From positions 620,001-684,000 of the forward strand of contig NZ_CP121471.1 in the NCBI RefSeq assembly GCF_033954835.1: a stretch of 64,000 nt of DNA, written 5' to 3'. The stretch is from Thiorhodovibrio frisius (GTDB lineage: Bacteria; Pseudomonadota; Gammaproteobacteria; Chromatiales; Chromatiaceae). This document shows, in pieces, positions 17,310-27,027 of the stretch. How positions within the stretch are numbered: the stretch's first letter is position 1; the number at the start of each line of letters is the position of its first letter. Under the pieces are notes generated by a model. The model searched no databases. It was not told where the DNA came from and saw nothing but the letters and a program-made list of their open reading frames with translations. Made by a program: the position numbers and the translations under genes.

Positions 17310-18408
17310 ATGCAGGATATCAGCCCGATCCGCGCCCGCCTTGGCGATTTGAGGGGACGTTTGGAGTCCCTCTGGGGGTATCTTTGACTATGCTGGCAAG
17401 GATGAGCGCCTGACCGAGGTGCTGCGCGAGCTCGAAGATCCGAACCTCTGGAACGACCCGGACCGTGCCCAGCGGATGGGGCGCGAGCGCGCGATGCTCG
17501 AGAATGTCGTACTGGGCCTGCGCGAGTTGCGCGCCGGGCTTGACGACACCGATGATCTGCTCGCGCTCGCTGTGGCAGAGGAAGACGGGGATACGGTGGA
17601 CTCTGTTGTCGCCGATCTCGACGGCTACGAGGCGCACATCGCCAAGCTCGAATTTCAGCGCATGTTCTCGGGGGACATGGATGCGAACAACGCTTTTGTC
17701 GACATTCAGGCCGGCTCCGGCGGCACTGAGGCACAGGACTGGGCCGAGATGCTGTTGCGCATGTACCTGCGCTGGTGCGAGGCGCATGACTTTAAGACCG
17801 AGCTGACGGAATACTCCCCCGGCGAGGTCGCCGGCATCAAGTCCGCCACCGTCGCAGTGCAGGGCGACTATGCCTTCGGCTGGCTGCGCACCGAGACTGG
17901 CGTGCATCGGCTGGTGCGCAAGTCGCCTTTCGACTCCGGCAACCGCCGACATACCTCGTTTGCGGCGGTGTTTGTTGCGCCCGAGGTGGATGATTCGGTC
18001 GAGATTGAAATTAATCCGGCTGATCTGCGCATCGATGTCTATCGTGCCTCTGGCGCCGGCGGTCAGCACGTCAACCGCACAGAATCGGCCGTGCGCATCA
18101 CCCATAACCCGACCGGGGTGGTGGTGCAGTGTCAGAATGATCGCTCGCAGCACAAGAACAAAGACCAGGCGATGAAGCAGCTCAAGGCCAAGCTCTATGA
18201 GCTGGAAATGCAAAAGCGCAGCGCCGATCAACAGGCGTTGGAAGAGACCAAGTCAGACATCGGCTGGGGCAGTCAGATTCGCTCTTATGTGCTCGATCAG
18301 TCGCGCATCAAGGATCTGCGAACCAACATCGAGACAGGAAACACCCAGGCAGTGCTCGATGGTGGGCTCGATCCTTTCATCGAAGCAAGCCTGAAAAGCG
18401 GTTTGTGA
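17310..18408 (+). CDS. prfB: Peptide chain release factor 2, with programmed +1 frameshift
   Basis: RF2 ends translation at UGA and UAA. Translation begins at ATG 17310, reads 25 codons ([20 protein letters not shown] and on to WGYL) and meets TGA at 17385. The bases GGGGGTATCTTTGAC reproduce the E. coli recoding site, and shifting by +1 after CTT joins the second frame (GAC at 17386), open to 18408. The coding sequence is therefore 17310-17384 joined to 17386-18408, about 365 aa. RF2 hallmarks are the anticodon-like SPF in [15 protein letters not shown] and the catalytic GGQ in [16 protein letters not shown]. It is followed 52 bp later by lysS, the usual arrangement. Confidence 0.96.
17374..17388 (+). 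promoter_or_regulatory. prfB programmed frameshift site
   Basis: The stretch contains a Shine-Dalgarno-like GGGGG, three bases TAT, then CTTTGAC, where CTT is the slippery P-site codon and TGA the in-frame stop read by RF2 itself. When RF2 is scarce the ribosome pauses and shifts +1, making more RF2. Spacing is the same as in E. coli, so autoregulation should be intact. Confidence 0.93.
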
Positions 18409-18460
18409 TCTCTTGCTTTTCAAACCTCACCCTTCAAGCCTTTAAACCTTAAGACTTCCC

Positions 18461-20035
18461 ATGCCCAACCAAACCCCGTCCGATACTGACGAACACAAGC
18501 TCATCGCCCAGCGCCGCGAGAAGCTCAGTCGCCTGCGCGAGCAGGGCGTCGCTTTTCCGAACGACTTCCGCCGTAACGCCGTGGCGGGTGAATTGCTGGC
18601 CGAATACGAACCCAAGGAGGACGCGGAGCTAGAAGAACTGGGGCTGCGGGTCAAACTCGCCGGACGCTTGATGAGCCGGCGCGTCATGGGCAAGGCAAGT
18701 TTTGCGCATCTGCAAGATATGTCCGGGCGTATGCAACTCTTTGTGCAGCGCGACCGGATCGGGGATGAGGCTTACGCCTGGTTTAAGAAGGAACTCGACA
18801 TTGGCGACATCTGCGGCGCCGAGGGCCTGTTGTTCAAGACCAAGACGGGCGAGCTGTCGGTCAAGGTCGACGAACTGCGATTGCTGACCAAATCCCTGCG
18901 TGCGCTGCCGGAGAAGTTCCACGGTCTGGCTGATCAGGAAACCCGCTATCGTCAGCGGTATCTCGACCTCATTATGAACGACGCCACCCGGGCGACCTTC
19001 CGGGTGCGTACCGCTGTGATCCAGTTCATCCGCAACTATTTGAACGGGCTCGACTTCCTGGAGGTCGAGACGCCCATGATGCAGGCCATTCCTGGCGGTG
19101 CCCTGGCGCGGCCGTTCGTCACGCACCACAACGCACTCGACATGCAGCTCTTTCTGCGCATCGCCCCTGAGCTCTACCTGAAGCGCCTGGTGGTCGGTGG
19201 TTTCGAGCGCGTCTATGAAATCAACCGCAATTTTCGCAACGAGGGGCTCTCGACCAGGCACAACCCCGAGTTCACCATGCTCGAGTTCTATCAGGCCTAT
19301 GCGGACTACCATAACCTGATGGACCTGACCGAAGATCTGCTGCGGCGGCTGGTGCAGCAGGTGCTCGGCGGGACGGAACTGAGCTATCAGGGCGAGACCT
19401 ATGATCTGGCCAAGCCCTTTCAGCGCCTGAGCGTGCGCGAGTCCATTCTGGCGTTCAATCCAGAACTCGGCAGCGCCGACATTGATGAGCTGGACCCGGC
19501 GCGGCGAGTCGCTGAGCGGCTCGGCATTCCGCTCAAAGCGAGCTATGGTCTGGGCAAGGTGCAGATCGAGATTTTTGAAAAAACCGTCGAGTCGCGACTG
19601 ATGGAGCCCACCTTTATCACCGAGTATCCGCTGGAAGTCTCTCCGCTGGCGCGCCGGAATGACCACAACCCCTTTGTGACTGATCGCTTCGAGTTTTTCG
19701 TTGCCGGACGCGAGATTGCCAATGGTTTTTCGGAGCTGAACGACGCCGAGGATCAGGCTGAGCGTTTTCGCCGCCAGGTCGAGGACAAAGCCGCCGGCGA
19801 CCTGGAAGCCATGCACTTTGATGCCGATTACATTAGCGCCTTAGAGCATGGCATGCCGCCGACGGCGGGGGAGGGCATCGGCATTGATCGCCTGGTGATG
19901 CTGCTGACCGACGCACCCTCGATTCGCGATGTGCTGCTGTTTCCGCACATGCGCCCGGTGGGGAGCGGTGGGCATGGTCTGGATCAGCCTCCGGAATCGG
20001 CATCTTCCCAGGAAAGCCTCGAGGGCTCGGGCTGA
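18461..20035 (+). CDS. lysS: Lysyl-tRNA synthetase, class II
   Basis: A 524-aa class IIb synthetase. The N-terminal OB-fold anticodon domain ([23 protein letters not shown]) is followed by the catalytic core: motif 2 around [20 protein letters not shown] and motif 3 [26 protein letters not shown]. Charges tRNA-Lys in the cytoplasm. Likely co-transcribed with prfB. The last 18 residues ([19 protein letters not shown]) are a low-complexity tail beyond the conserved end. The short gap before it holds three similar pyrimidine-rich blocks TTCAAACC, TTCAAGCC and TTTAAACC. Confidence 0.97.
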   Translation: MPNQTPSDTDEHKLIAQRREKLSRLREQGVAFPNDFRRNAVAGELLAEYEPKEDAELEELGLRVKLAGRLMSRRVMGKASFAHLQDMSGRMQLFVQRDRIGDEAYAWFKKELDIGDICGAEGLLFKTKTGELSVKVDELRLLTKSLRALPEKFHGLADQETRYRQRYLDLIMNDATRATFRVRTAVIQFIRNYLNGLDFLEVETPMMQAIPGGALARPFVTHHNALDMQLFLRIAPELYLKRLVVGGFERVYEINRNFRNEGLSTRHNPEFTMLEFYQAYADYHNLMDLTEDLLRRLVQQVLGGTELSYQGETYDLAKPFQRLSVRESILAFNPELGSADIDELDPARRVAERLGIPLKASYGLGKVQIEIFEKTVESRLMEPTFITEYPLEVSPLARRNDHNPFVTDRFEFFVAGREIANGFSELNDAEDQAERFRRQVEDKAAGDLEAMHFDADYISALEHGMPPTAGEGIGIDRLVMLLTDAPSIRDVLLFPHMRPVGSGGHGLDQPPESASSQESLEGSG

Positions 20036-20130
20036 TCCCAGTCAACCTTTATCGGGTCTCGGTCTATTTCTCAGCGACGACCTGATCGCTCACGGGAGTG
20101 CTTCCCGGAAGATTCAAGTGGTGCTTTTTG

Positions 20131-20568
20131 ATGTCAGAATCGCCGTCTGAGCCTGCGCGACTGGTCCTGCAACCGGCATGGTCGCGGCAGATGCTGGTGG
20201 TTTGGACGCTGCTGCATCTCGGCGCCATGGCCGTGATTGCCGCCTTGCCCCTACTCTGGACCTTTCGAGTCGGGCTCGCCCTGCTCCTTGGGGCGCATGG
20301 CTACTGGAGCTTCGCGACCCACTTTTGGCGCTGCCTGCCTTGGTCGATCATGCAGGCCAATCGCACGTGCGATGCTTGGGAGCTGGTGCTGAACACCGGC
20401 GAGCCCGTGCGTGCGCGGCTGCTGGGGTCGAGCTTTATCGGCCAGCGGCTGATGGTGCTGAATTTTGCCGTCGGTGGCTGGCGTCGCCTGTCTTTGCCGC
20501 TGGCAGGCGATAGTCTTGATGGGGAGCTACTGCGTCGGCTGCGAGTTGAGTTGCGCGAGGGATTATGA
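20131..20568 (+). CDS. YgfX/CptA-like small membrane protein
   Basis: A 145-aa protein with two adjacent hydrophobic segments near residues 20-60 (MLVVWTLLHLGAMAVIAAL, then FRVGLALLLGAHG), then a soluble C-terminal part ending SLDGELLRRLRVELRE. The layout, length and the closing D/LRRLRV pattern fit the YgfX (CptA) family, an inner-membrane protein whose E. coli member inhibits cell division and is paired with SdhE. No sdhE-like gene is adjacent here. The start at 20131 gives a typical N-terminus (MSESPSEPARLVLQPAWSRQ). The call rests on topology more than on identical motifs. Confidence 0.6.
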   Translation: MSESPSEPARLVLQPAWSRQMLVVWTLLHLGAMAVIAALPLLWTFRVGLALLLGAHGYWSFATHFWRCLPWSIMQANRTCDAWELVLNTGEPVRARLLGSSFIGQRLMVLNFAVGGWRRLSLPLAGDSLDGELLRRLRVELREGL

Positions 20569-20629
20569 TGCCGCCCCGTAAACCTAGTGACAAGCGGGCA
20601 TCCAACATCCGAGCTAGGGAGAAAACCTG

Positions 20630-21649
20630 ATGAAGATTCTCGTTACCGGTGGAGCTGGCTACATTGGCACTCATACGCTGGTCGAACTCTTGGCCGCCGG
20701 GCATGAGCCTGTGGTGGTGGATAACCTCTGCAACAGCAAGGCTGAGGCGCTTTCGCGGGTGCGCCAGATCAGCGGACAGGATGTTGTATTTGAGCGCGTT
20801 GACCTGCGTGATGCGCCTGCGCTGGAGCAGGTGTTTGCCCGACACCCGGTCGACGCCGTGGTACATTTTGCCGGTTTGAAAGCCGTCGGGGAGTCAACCG
20901 AGCAACCGCTGCTCTATTACGACAACAATGTGGCAGGCACCCTGACGCTTTGTCGCGTGATGGAAAAGTTCGATGTGCGCCACCTGGTATTCAGCTCCTC
21001 GGCTACTGTCTATGGCGACCCGCAACAGGTTCCCATCAACGAAGAAGCCCCGCTTGGGTCTACCAACCCCTATGGGCGCACCAAGCAGATGGTCGAAGAC
21101 ATTCTGCGCGATCTGGCCGCAGCCGACGCGCGCTGGCACATCACCCTGCTGCGCTATTTCAATCCGGTCGGCGCCCATCCGAGCGGCCTAATCGGCGAAG
21201 ACCCAAACGGCATCCCGAACAACCTCATGCCGTATATCGCCCAGGTTGCGGTCGGTCACTTACCTGAACTGCGGGTGTTCGGTAACGACTATGCAACGCC
21301 TGATGGCACCGGGGTGCGCGATTATATCCATGTGGTTGATCTCGCCCGAGGGCATCTCGCGGCCCTTCAGCATGGGGCCACGGCGCCCGGAGTGCGGGTG
21401 TTCAATCTCGGCACCGGACAGGGTTACTCGGTGCTCGAGATGCTCAAGGCTTTTGAGCAGGCGTGCGGGCGTGAATTGGCGTTTCGATTTCATCCGCGTC
21501 GCCCGGGTGATGTAGCCCGGTGTTACGCCGATCCAGGCAAGGCCGAGCGCGAACTTGGCTGGCGGGCGCAGCATGACCTGGCCGAAATGGCCGCCGATAG
21601 CTGGCGCTGGCAGCTCAAAAATCCGCACGGCTATAGCGTTAGCAACTGA
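20630..21649 (+). CDS. galE: UDP-glucose 4-epimerase
   Basis: A 339-aa extended short-chain dehydrogenase. ILVTGGAGYIGTHTLVELL is the NAD-binding Rossmann start, FSSSATVYGDP gives the catalytic Ser/Thr region, and NPYGRTKQMVEDIL the YxxxK active site. RDYIHVVDLARGHLAAL and LGTGQGYSVLEM are conserved further on. It interconverts UDP-glucose and UDP-galactose for surface polysaccharides. A stand-alone gene with AGGGAG upstream. A 14-bp palindrome TTGGGCCGGCCCAA follows the stop at 21660-21673. Confidence 0.96.
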   Translation: MKILVTGGAGYIGTHTLVELLAAGHEPVVVDNLCNSKAEALSRVRQISGQDVVFERVDLRDAPALEQVFARHPVDAVVHFAGLKAVGESTEQPLLYYDNNVAGTLTLCRVMEKFDVRHLVFSSSATVYGDPQQVPINEEAPLGSTNPYGRTKQMVEDILRDLAAADARWHITLLRYFNPVGAHPSGLIGEDPNGIPNNLMPYIAQVAVGHLPELRVFGNDYATPDGTGVRDYIHVVDLARGHLAALQHGATAPGVRVFNLGTGQGYSVLEMLKAFEQACGRELAFRFHPRRPGDVARCYADPGKAERELGWRAQHDLAEMAADSWRWQLKNPHGYSVSN

Positions 21650-21695
21650 GTTTTCGGTTTTGGGCCGGCCCAATAAGCCGCAAGCCCATGTCCGC

Positions 21696-22112
21696 TCAGG
21701 CTGTCTGATACTCAGCTTTGGAGCCGGTCAGATCCCAGGCAAAGGTGCAATCGAGATGGGACAGCACTGAGATCATGCCGCTCTCACCATCCTCGACCAT
21801 CACCGCCACGGGCGCCTTTTTGCCAAACTGTTTGTTGCCACGCTTGACCCACAGATCGCGCATTTCCGGGTTGCGCGGAAAGTAGGTGTGCAAGGCCTCC
21901 TCGATGCGCAGCAGATAGCCGATCTGGCGGTTCACCGTTGGATCATCCGGAAAGGCTTCCTCATCGCGAAAACGCGCAACATGACGTGCCTTCACGTTCT
22001 CAGGCAGTCGCAGCAGGTGCATGATGTCGCTCGCGCCTAGCCCCCAAGCCTCAAGCAGCTTCATGGTGCGGCGGGTCATCAGGAGGCGGTCGTCCGGAGT
22101 CAGGGTGGTCAT
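21696..22112 (-). CDS. Orphan antitoxin-like protein, Xre/MbcA/ParS toxin-binding (DUF2384) type
   Basis: A 138-aa protein from MTTLTPDDRLLMTRR. The N-terminal half is helical and XRE-like (TMKLLEAWGLGASDIMHLLRLP), the second half resembles the DUF2384 toxin-binding domain (IGYLLRIEEALHTYFPRNPEMRDLWVKR, then VAVMVEDGESGMISVLSHLD, the counterpart of the PLELM..G..GL block). Such antitoxins usually accompany a RES-domain NAD-degrading toxin, but none is beside it: galE and spoT flank it. Starts at 22157 and 22193 are also in frame. A 51-bp family repeat lies 190 bp upstream on the same strand. Confidence 0.6.
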   Translation of the reverse strand: MTTLTPDDRLLMTRRTMKLLEAWGLGASDIMHLLRLPENVKARHVARFRDEEAFPDDPTVNRQIGYLLRIEEALHTYFPRNPEMRDLWVKRGNKQFGKKAPVAVMVEDGESGMISVLSHLDCTFAWDLTGSKAEYQTA

Positions 22113-22301
22113 GGTATCTATCCCGAAGGTTACTGGGCCCCAATGGTACTGGGGCATGAATTTGTCATCAGCCAAGCTGAAACTCGCAATCATGACCAGA
22201 TGATGATGGCAAAAAACCTAGCATGCAAGTCGGAATTGAATCGGCGCGCAACAGGGCTGTGAATCACAAGTGGCTCATCTTCCGGATCGTGCACGAAAGG
22301 A

Positions 22302-22352
22302 TGCTTATAGTGACAAAAAGATTTTATTCTCCAGGGTGGCCGGGACCATGAG
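22302..22352 (-). repeat. 51-bp family repeat, single copy between spoT and the DUF2384 gene
   Basis: On the minus strand it begins CTCATGGTCCCGGCCACCC, continues TGGAGAATAAAATC and ends TGTCACTATAAG, the divergent 3' end of the family. It starts 51 bp after the spoT stop and points toward the DUF2384 gene. The frame from its ATG reads MVPATLENKIFLSL then stop. Confidence 0.75.
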
Positions 22353-22403
22353 ACTCAGTGCAACAGCCAAGTGGCCAGGAGTGCTCGGGGAAGAACCTGC
22401 GCC

Positions 22404-24749
22404 TCAGCGGCACAGGCGGGTAATGCGCAGGACGAGCGGGATCTGGCGCAGGCGGCGGAGGATGCGGGCGAGGTGGCGACGCGACTGGACTTTGATCTGG
22501 AAGTCGAGCGTGGAGGCGCCGCCGGCTTTGTCGCGAGATTGAATATTGGCGATGTCGGAGCCGGCTTCGGCGATGGCGGTGGCGATGCTGGCTAGGGCGC
22601 CGCGCTGGTCTTCGACTTCAATGCGGATCTCGGTGATGAAATCTCCGCTGGGTGCTTCGGCCCATTGCAGGTCCACCCAACGGCCACGCTTGGCCTCGAA
22701 GTCGCCGAGGTTGTGGCACTCCAGACGGTGCACCACGATGCCTTTGCCGGGATTGAACAATCCCGCGATCTGATCGCCCGGAATCGGGCGGCAGCAGCGC
22801 GGGAAGGTCATTACCATGCCCTCGGTGCCCAGAATTGCGAGTTGCTGTCTGGATACTGACGAACTGGGGGTGACGGTCGAGGGTTCGGGTTGTTCGGTGC
22901 TGTCGGGGCTGGCCAGTCGGCGGGCGACCAGCATGGGCATGCGGTTGCCCAGGCCGATGTCGGCAAACATCTCATCGGCCGAGCTGGCATCTGTCTGCAG
23001 GGCATAGGCGGCGATCTGCTCGGCGCTGATATCATCCAGACTTAGGCCGATGTTGGTCAGCTCGTTATTGACCAGATCGCGTCCCAGGCGCGCCGCTTCG
23101 CGCTGCTGCATGTTCTTGAGAAAGTTGCGGATGTTCGCTCGTGCCTTGCCAGTGACGACAAACTTCAGCCAGTGCGTCTTGGGCGTGGCGCTGGCCATGG
23201 TCGATATCTCGACCGTCTGGCCGCTGCGTAAGATGGAATTAATAGGCACGGGGCGGCGATCAATCATCGCATAGACGCCGGTGTTTCCGATGTCGGAATG
23301 GATGGCGTAGGCGAAGTCGATGGCCGTTGCGCCGCGCGGCAGGACCTTGATCTCGCCGTTGGGCGTGAAGACATAAACATCATCGGGGAAGAGATCGACC
23401 TTGACGTGCTCCAGAAACTCCCGCGGGTTGCCGGAATCACGCTGCAATTCAAGCAGATTCTGTAACCAATCGCTGGCCAGGGCGGGCGTCTTGCCATGTT
23501 CGCCGCCGGTTTTATACAGCCAGTGCGAGGCAATTCCTGACTCCGCCACCCGGTGCATGTCGGTGCTGCGGATCTGGATTTCGATCTTGACACCCTGAGG
23601 GCCGAAGAGCACGGTATGGATGGACTGATAGCCGTTCGACTTGGGGATGGCGATATAGTCCTTGAAGCGCCCCGGCACCGGCTTGTAAAGATTGTGAACC
23701 TGCCCAAGCACCCGGTAGCAGGTGTCGATGGAGTCGACGATGACGCGGAAGGCAAAGACATCCACTAAATCGCGGAAGGATTTACCCTCATCGCGCATCT
23801 TGCAATAGATGCTGTAGAGGTGTTTTTCGCGCCCGGTTACCTCGGCGACGATGCCCTGCTGTTCGAGCCGGTGACGGATGGCGCTCTCGACGCTGGCAAT
23901 CATCTCATGATGACCGCAACGTACCTTGCACACTGCATTGTTGAGCACAAAATGCCGCCACGGCCATAGATGACTGAAACCGAAGTCCTCTAACGCCAGG
24001 CGGATGCTATTAATACCCAGGCGGTTGGCGATGGGGGCGTAGATGTCGAGCGTCTCGCGCGATTTGCGCCGGCGCTTCTCCGGCGGCATCACCCCCATGG
24101 TGCGCATGTTGTGCAGCCGATCAGCCAGCTTGACGAGGATCACGCGAATGTCGCGCGTCATCGCCAACATCATTTTGCTGAAATTCGCCGCTTCCTTCTC
24201 GGCATCGGTCTTGAACTTAATCTGGGTGAGCTTGCTGACGCCATCGACCAGTTCGGCGATTTCGTCGTCGAACACTTCGGCGATTTGTTCCTTGGCGGTT
24301 GGCGTGTCTTCTACTACATCGTGCAGAATCGCCGCCATCAGGCATTTGTGGTCCATTCGCAGGTCGGCAAGGATGCGCGCGACAGCAATGGGATGGTAGA
24401 TATAGGGCTCGCCGCTGGTGCGCGCCTGTCCTTCATGCGCTTCGGCGCTAAATAGATAGGCGCGATAAATTTCGCTAATTTGCTCGCGTGGCAGATAGCC
24501 TTCGAGCTGTTTGCACAGGTCGCTGATGAGAAAACGCGTACCGGGCTTGATATCGGCGCGTTCGTGTGCGGGGGCTGGCGGGGGTTGCAGTCTACTGGCT
24601 GGGACTGCTGTCGCACCCGGGACACGCGCATCCAGGCTGGCGGGGTCCCGATCAGGCGAATCCGGATCAGCTGAAACCGGATCAGCGTCGCCTTTCAGCG
24701 CGGGTATGGCTGCTTCGGCGACTGATGCTGCGAATGCGGTATCCCCCAT
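22404..24749 (-). CDS. spoT: Bifunctional (p)ppGpp synthetase/hydrolase SpoT
   Basis: A 781-aa RSH protein. After about 75 low-complexity residues comes the HD hydrolase domain (GEPYIYHPIAVARIL, AAILHDVVEDT, KLADRLHNMRTM), the synthetase domain (GRFKDYIAIPKSNGYQSIHT), the TGS domain (DVYVFTPNGEIKVLPRGAT) and a C-terminal zinc-finger/ACT region. The intact HD motif favours SpoT over RelA. It sets the alarmone level in response to starvation. The N-terminal Ala/Pro/Asp-rich extension is longer than in E. coli SpoT. Transcribed after rpoZ (17 bp) in the conserved gmk, rpoZ, spoT order. Confidence 0.96.
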   Translation of the reverse strand: MGDTAFAASVAEAAIPALKGDADPVSADPDSPDRDPASLDARVPGATAVPASRLQPPPAPAHERADIKPGTRFLISDLCKQLEGYLPREQISEIYRAYLFSAEAHEGQARTSGEPYIYHPIAVARILADLRMDHKCLMAAILHDVVEDTPTAKEQIAEVFDDEIAELVDGVSKLTQIKFKTDAEKEAANFSKMMLAMTRDIRVILVKLADRLHNMRTMGVMPPEKRRRKSRETLDIYAPIANRLGINSIRLALEDFGFSHLWPWRHFVLNNAVCKVRCGHHEMIASVESAIRHRLEQQGIVAEVTGREKHLYSIYCKMRDEGKSFRDLVDVFAFRVIVDSIDTCYRVLGQVHNLYKPVPGRFKDYIAIPKSNGYQSIHTVLFGPQGVKIEIQIRSTDMHRVAESGIASHWLYKTGGEHGKTPALASDWLQNLLELQRDSGNPREFLEHVKVDLFPDDVYVFTPNGEIKVLPRGATAIDFAYAIHSDIGNTGVYAMIDRRPVPINSILRSGQTVEISTMASATPKTHWLKFVVTGKARANIRNFLKNMQQREAARLGRDLVNNELTNIGLSLDDISAEQIAAYALQTDASSADEMFADIGLGNRMPMLVARRLASPDSTEQPEPSTVTPSSSVSRQQLAILGTEGMVMTFPRCCRPIPGDQIAGLFNPGKGIVVHRLECHNLGDFEAKRGRWVDLQWAEAPSGDFITEIRIEVEDQRGALASIATAIAEAGSDIANIQSRDKAGGASTLDFQIKVQSRRHLARILRRLRQIPLVLRITRLCR

Positions 24750-24766
24750 GATGACCGCGCGGGATG

Positions 24767-25048
24767 CTAAATATCCTTGGCGACTGAGGCGGCCAGTTCT
24801 TCGGCCAAGGCTTCCTCGAGCGATTTCGAGATGTCTTCGGACTTGGCCGGTGGTTCCTCCACCTGCGCCGGATTGATGTGCCCACCAGCGATTTCTCTTA
24901 ACGCCAGTACTGTTGACTTGTCCTTGGCCCAGGGGAGCAAGGGCTCAACCCCATTGCTCAACTGTCGCGCACGCTTGGTCGCAAGCAAGACGAGTTCAAA
25001 TCGATTATCAACATGTTCGAGGCAGTCTTGGACAGTAATACGGGCCAT
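24767..25048 (-). CDS. rpoZ: RNA polymerase omega subunit
   Basis: A 93-aa omega subunit, from [20 protein letters not shown]. The [23 protein letters not shown] block is diagnostic; the C-terminal part is Glu/Ala-rich as usual. Omega helps beta-prime assembly and, in gammaproteobacteria, forms one ppGpp site, fitting its place before spoT. The annotated start is an internal ATG; a longer frame to 25144 adds 32 residues with no match to the family. Confidence 0.95.
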   Translation of the reverse strand: MARITVQDCLEHVDNRFELVLLATKRARQLSNGVEPLLPWAKDKSTVLALREIAGGHINPAQVEEPPAKSEDISKSLEEALAEELAASVAKDI

Positions 25049-25132
25049 GGGTCGCAGGTACCTGTGGTGATTTTGGTAAAAAGAAGATTCATTTAACTTG
25101 GAAAATAGCAAACTTTTCCTGTTTCGATAAGG

Positions 25133-25159
25133 GATTTTCCGCAATTTGGTCGGAAAATC
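25133..25159. promoter_or_regulatory. Inverted repeat between gmk and rpoZ
   Basis: GATTTTCC at 25133-25140 and GGAAAATC at 25152-25159 form a perfect 8-bp stem with an 11-base loop in the AT-rich 162-bp gap downstream of gmk and upstream of rpoZ. It may be a weak terminator of gmk or an operator at the rpoZ promoter; no strong T-run follows. Confidence 0.3.
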
Positions 25160-25210
25160 ACCGTAACCAGGCGCAACTGAGTCATCGCACCCAGTCTTGC
25201 CGCTCTCAAC

Positions 25211-25939
25211 TTAGGCTTCGCCCTCAAGCATGGCGTCCAGGGTATCGCCGAACTTCTGCTTCTGGGTGGCCCGGCGCAGTCCGAAGGCGCAGATCAGGGC
25301 GCGTAATTCAGCCAGGGCGGACTCGAAGCGGTCATTGACGATCAGATAGTCGTATTCCCCGTAGTGCGAGAGTTCGCTGCGCGCCTCGGCCATGCGTCGA
25401 GCGATGATTTCGTCACTGTCTTGCCCACGGTCACGCAGGCGTCGTTCGAGTTCCGTCAGCGATGGCGGCAGAATAAAAATGGATACGGCCTCGGGAAAAT
25501 TTGTCCGCACCTGGCGCGCGCCCTGCCAGTCGATTTCAAGCAGCAGATCCTGGCCGTCATTGAGTGCCTGGCGCAGGGTTTTGCGCGCGGTGCCGTAGGC
25601 GTTGTCGAACACCTGCGCATGCTCTACAAAAGCGTTCTCGGCCACCATTCGCTCGAAGGTCTTGCGGTTGACAAAATGGTAATGCACGCCGTCGATCTCG
25701 CCCGCGCGCGGCGCCCGGGTGGTGTAGGACACCGACAGGTGCAGATTGGAATTGCGCTCGAGCAGGGCGCGTACCAGGCTGGTCTTGCCGGCGCCGGAGG
25801 GGGCCGAGACAACGAATAGCGTGCCTTTTTTATCATCTTCGGCGTCGTTCTTGCCGATCTTGTTGTCGCCCTGACCGGTGGTTTGCTTAGTTTGGCCAGG
25901 CGCGGATGATGGCGGTTCAGAAGCGTTGCTATGGCTCAT
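25211..25939 (-). CDS. gmk: Guanylate kinase with N-terminal extension
   Basis: A 242-aa enzyme that makes GDP from GMP. The core starts with GTLFVVSAPSGAGKTSLVRAL (P-loop) at residue 39, followed by the GMP-binding SVSYTTRAPRAGEIDGVHYHFV and LLEIDWQGARQVR. The usual protein is about 205 aa; here about 38 Ser/Gln/Asp/Lys-rich residues precede the core. No ATG, GTG or TTG codon occurs in frame between residue 1 and the P-loop, so the extension must be translated or a rare start is used. First gene before rpoZ and spoT, 11 bp after yicC. Confidence 0.95.
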   Translation of the reverse strand: MSHSNASEPPSSAPGQTKQTTGQGDNKIGKNDAEDDKKGTLFVVSAPSGAGKTSLVRALLERNSNLHLSVSYTTRAPRAGEIDGVHYHFVNRKTFERMVAENAFVEHAQVFDNAYGTARKTLRQALNDGQDLLLEIDWQGARQVRTNFPEAVSIFILPPSLTELERRLRDRGQDSDEIIARRMAEARSELSHYGEYDYLIVNDRFESALAELRALICAFGLRRATQKQKFGDTLDAMLEGEA

Positions 25940-25950
25940 TCGGGGCTCCC

Positions 25951-26826
25951 TTACTCCAGATTTTGGATTTGTTCGCGCATTTGCTCGATCAGCACTTTCA
26001 TGTCGACGGCGATGCGGGTGAGGGTCGCGTCGCTGGATTTTGATCCCAGGGTATTGGCCTCGCGGTTGAGTTCCTGCATCAAGAAGTCCAGGCGGCGACC
26101 GACGGGACCCTCGCCGGCGAGCGTCCGGCGGACTTCCTCGATGTGGCCGCTCAGTCGGTCCATTTCTTCATCGACATCGCAGCGCTGGGCGAGCAGCACC
26201 ATCTCTTGCTCGAGACGGTTGGGGTCGAGTTCACCGCGCACTTCCGCCAGGCGCCCGCTGATGCGCCGGCGCATCTCATCGAGCAGTTGCGGCATGCGCG
26301 CGCGTGCCTCGGCAACAAGCGCGGCCAAGCGTTCGCTGCGTTGTTCGATCAGTGCGCGCAGCCTTGTGCCTTCGCGCTCGCGCGCGGCGATGAGTTCGGT
26401 CAGGGTGTCATCAAAAAGCGCTCGTGCCGCCGTATTGAGACTGTCCATATCCGGTTCAGATTCTTCGAGCATGCCGGGCCAGCGCAGCAGATCCATAACA
26501 GAGGGCGTGGAAGGCGCGCGGGAGTCACCCATCCGGGCGGCGATGCGCTCGGCGGCGCTCAACACTTGGGACAGCAGTGGCTCGTTGATGCGCAGTTCAA
26601 CACCGCCACCTGTCGGTGCCACGAATCTGAGCGTGCAGTCGATTTTGCCCCGGCTTAGGCGCGCGGACAGGCGCTCGCGCACGTCCGGATCTAGCCCGCG
26701 CAACTCCTCGGGCAGACGCAAATTGGGCTCGAGAAAACGGTGATTGACCGAGCGGATTTCCCAGCTCAGCTCGCCAGAGGCGCCGCCGGTCTGGCGGCGG
26801 GCGAAGGCAGTCATACTCTTAATCAT
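25951..26826 (-). CDS. yicC: YicC-family endoribonuclease
   Basis: A 291-aa protein from MIKSMTAFARRQ, the family-typical start. The YicC-like N-terminal domain (ELSWEIRSVNHRFLEPNLRLPEELR) and the C-terminal DUF1732 domain (HIEEVRRTL, GPVGRRLDFLMQELNREANTLGSKS, ending EQIQNLE) are both present. E. coli YicC is an endoribonuclease implicated in sRNA decay. Gene order yicC, gmk, rpoZ, spoT is conserved. A start 11 codons upstream is less likely. Confidence 0.93.
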   Translation of the reverse strand: MIKSMTAFARRQTGGASGELSWEIRSVNHRFLEPNLRLPEELRGLDPDVRERLSARLSRGKIDCTLRFVAPTGGGVELRINEPLLSQVLSAAERIAARMGDSRAPSTPSVMDLLRWPGMLEESEPDMDSLNTAARALFDDTLTELIAAREREGTRLRALIEQRSERLAALVAEARARMPQLLDEMRRRISGRLAEVRGELDPNRLEQEMVLLAQRCDVDEEMDRLSGHIEEVRRTLAGEGPVGRRLDFLMQELNREANTLGSKSSDATLTRIAVDMKVLIEQMREQIQNLE

Positions 26827-27027
26827 TGCGGGCATTTGGGGCTGGGATTTTGGTGGCACACTGGCTTGCCTCCGTGGAGCCTGGGTCTCGCTCGGTGGCC
26901 TTGGTGCGGTTTCGCGTCTTATGATATACCAGACGGGTCAATCAAACCTGTAGTGGCGAAAGTCGCCATGGTTCGTGCGCGTCGCCCGCCGCGTGCGTTT
27001 TTTGCTCCAACGCTGGAAGTCATTTCT

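Noticed and set aside
17310-17387. Short 25-codon gene before prfB
   Set aside because: It is the first part of prfB, joined to the rest by the programmed +1 frameshift.
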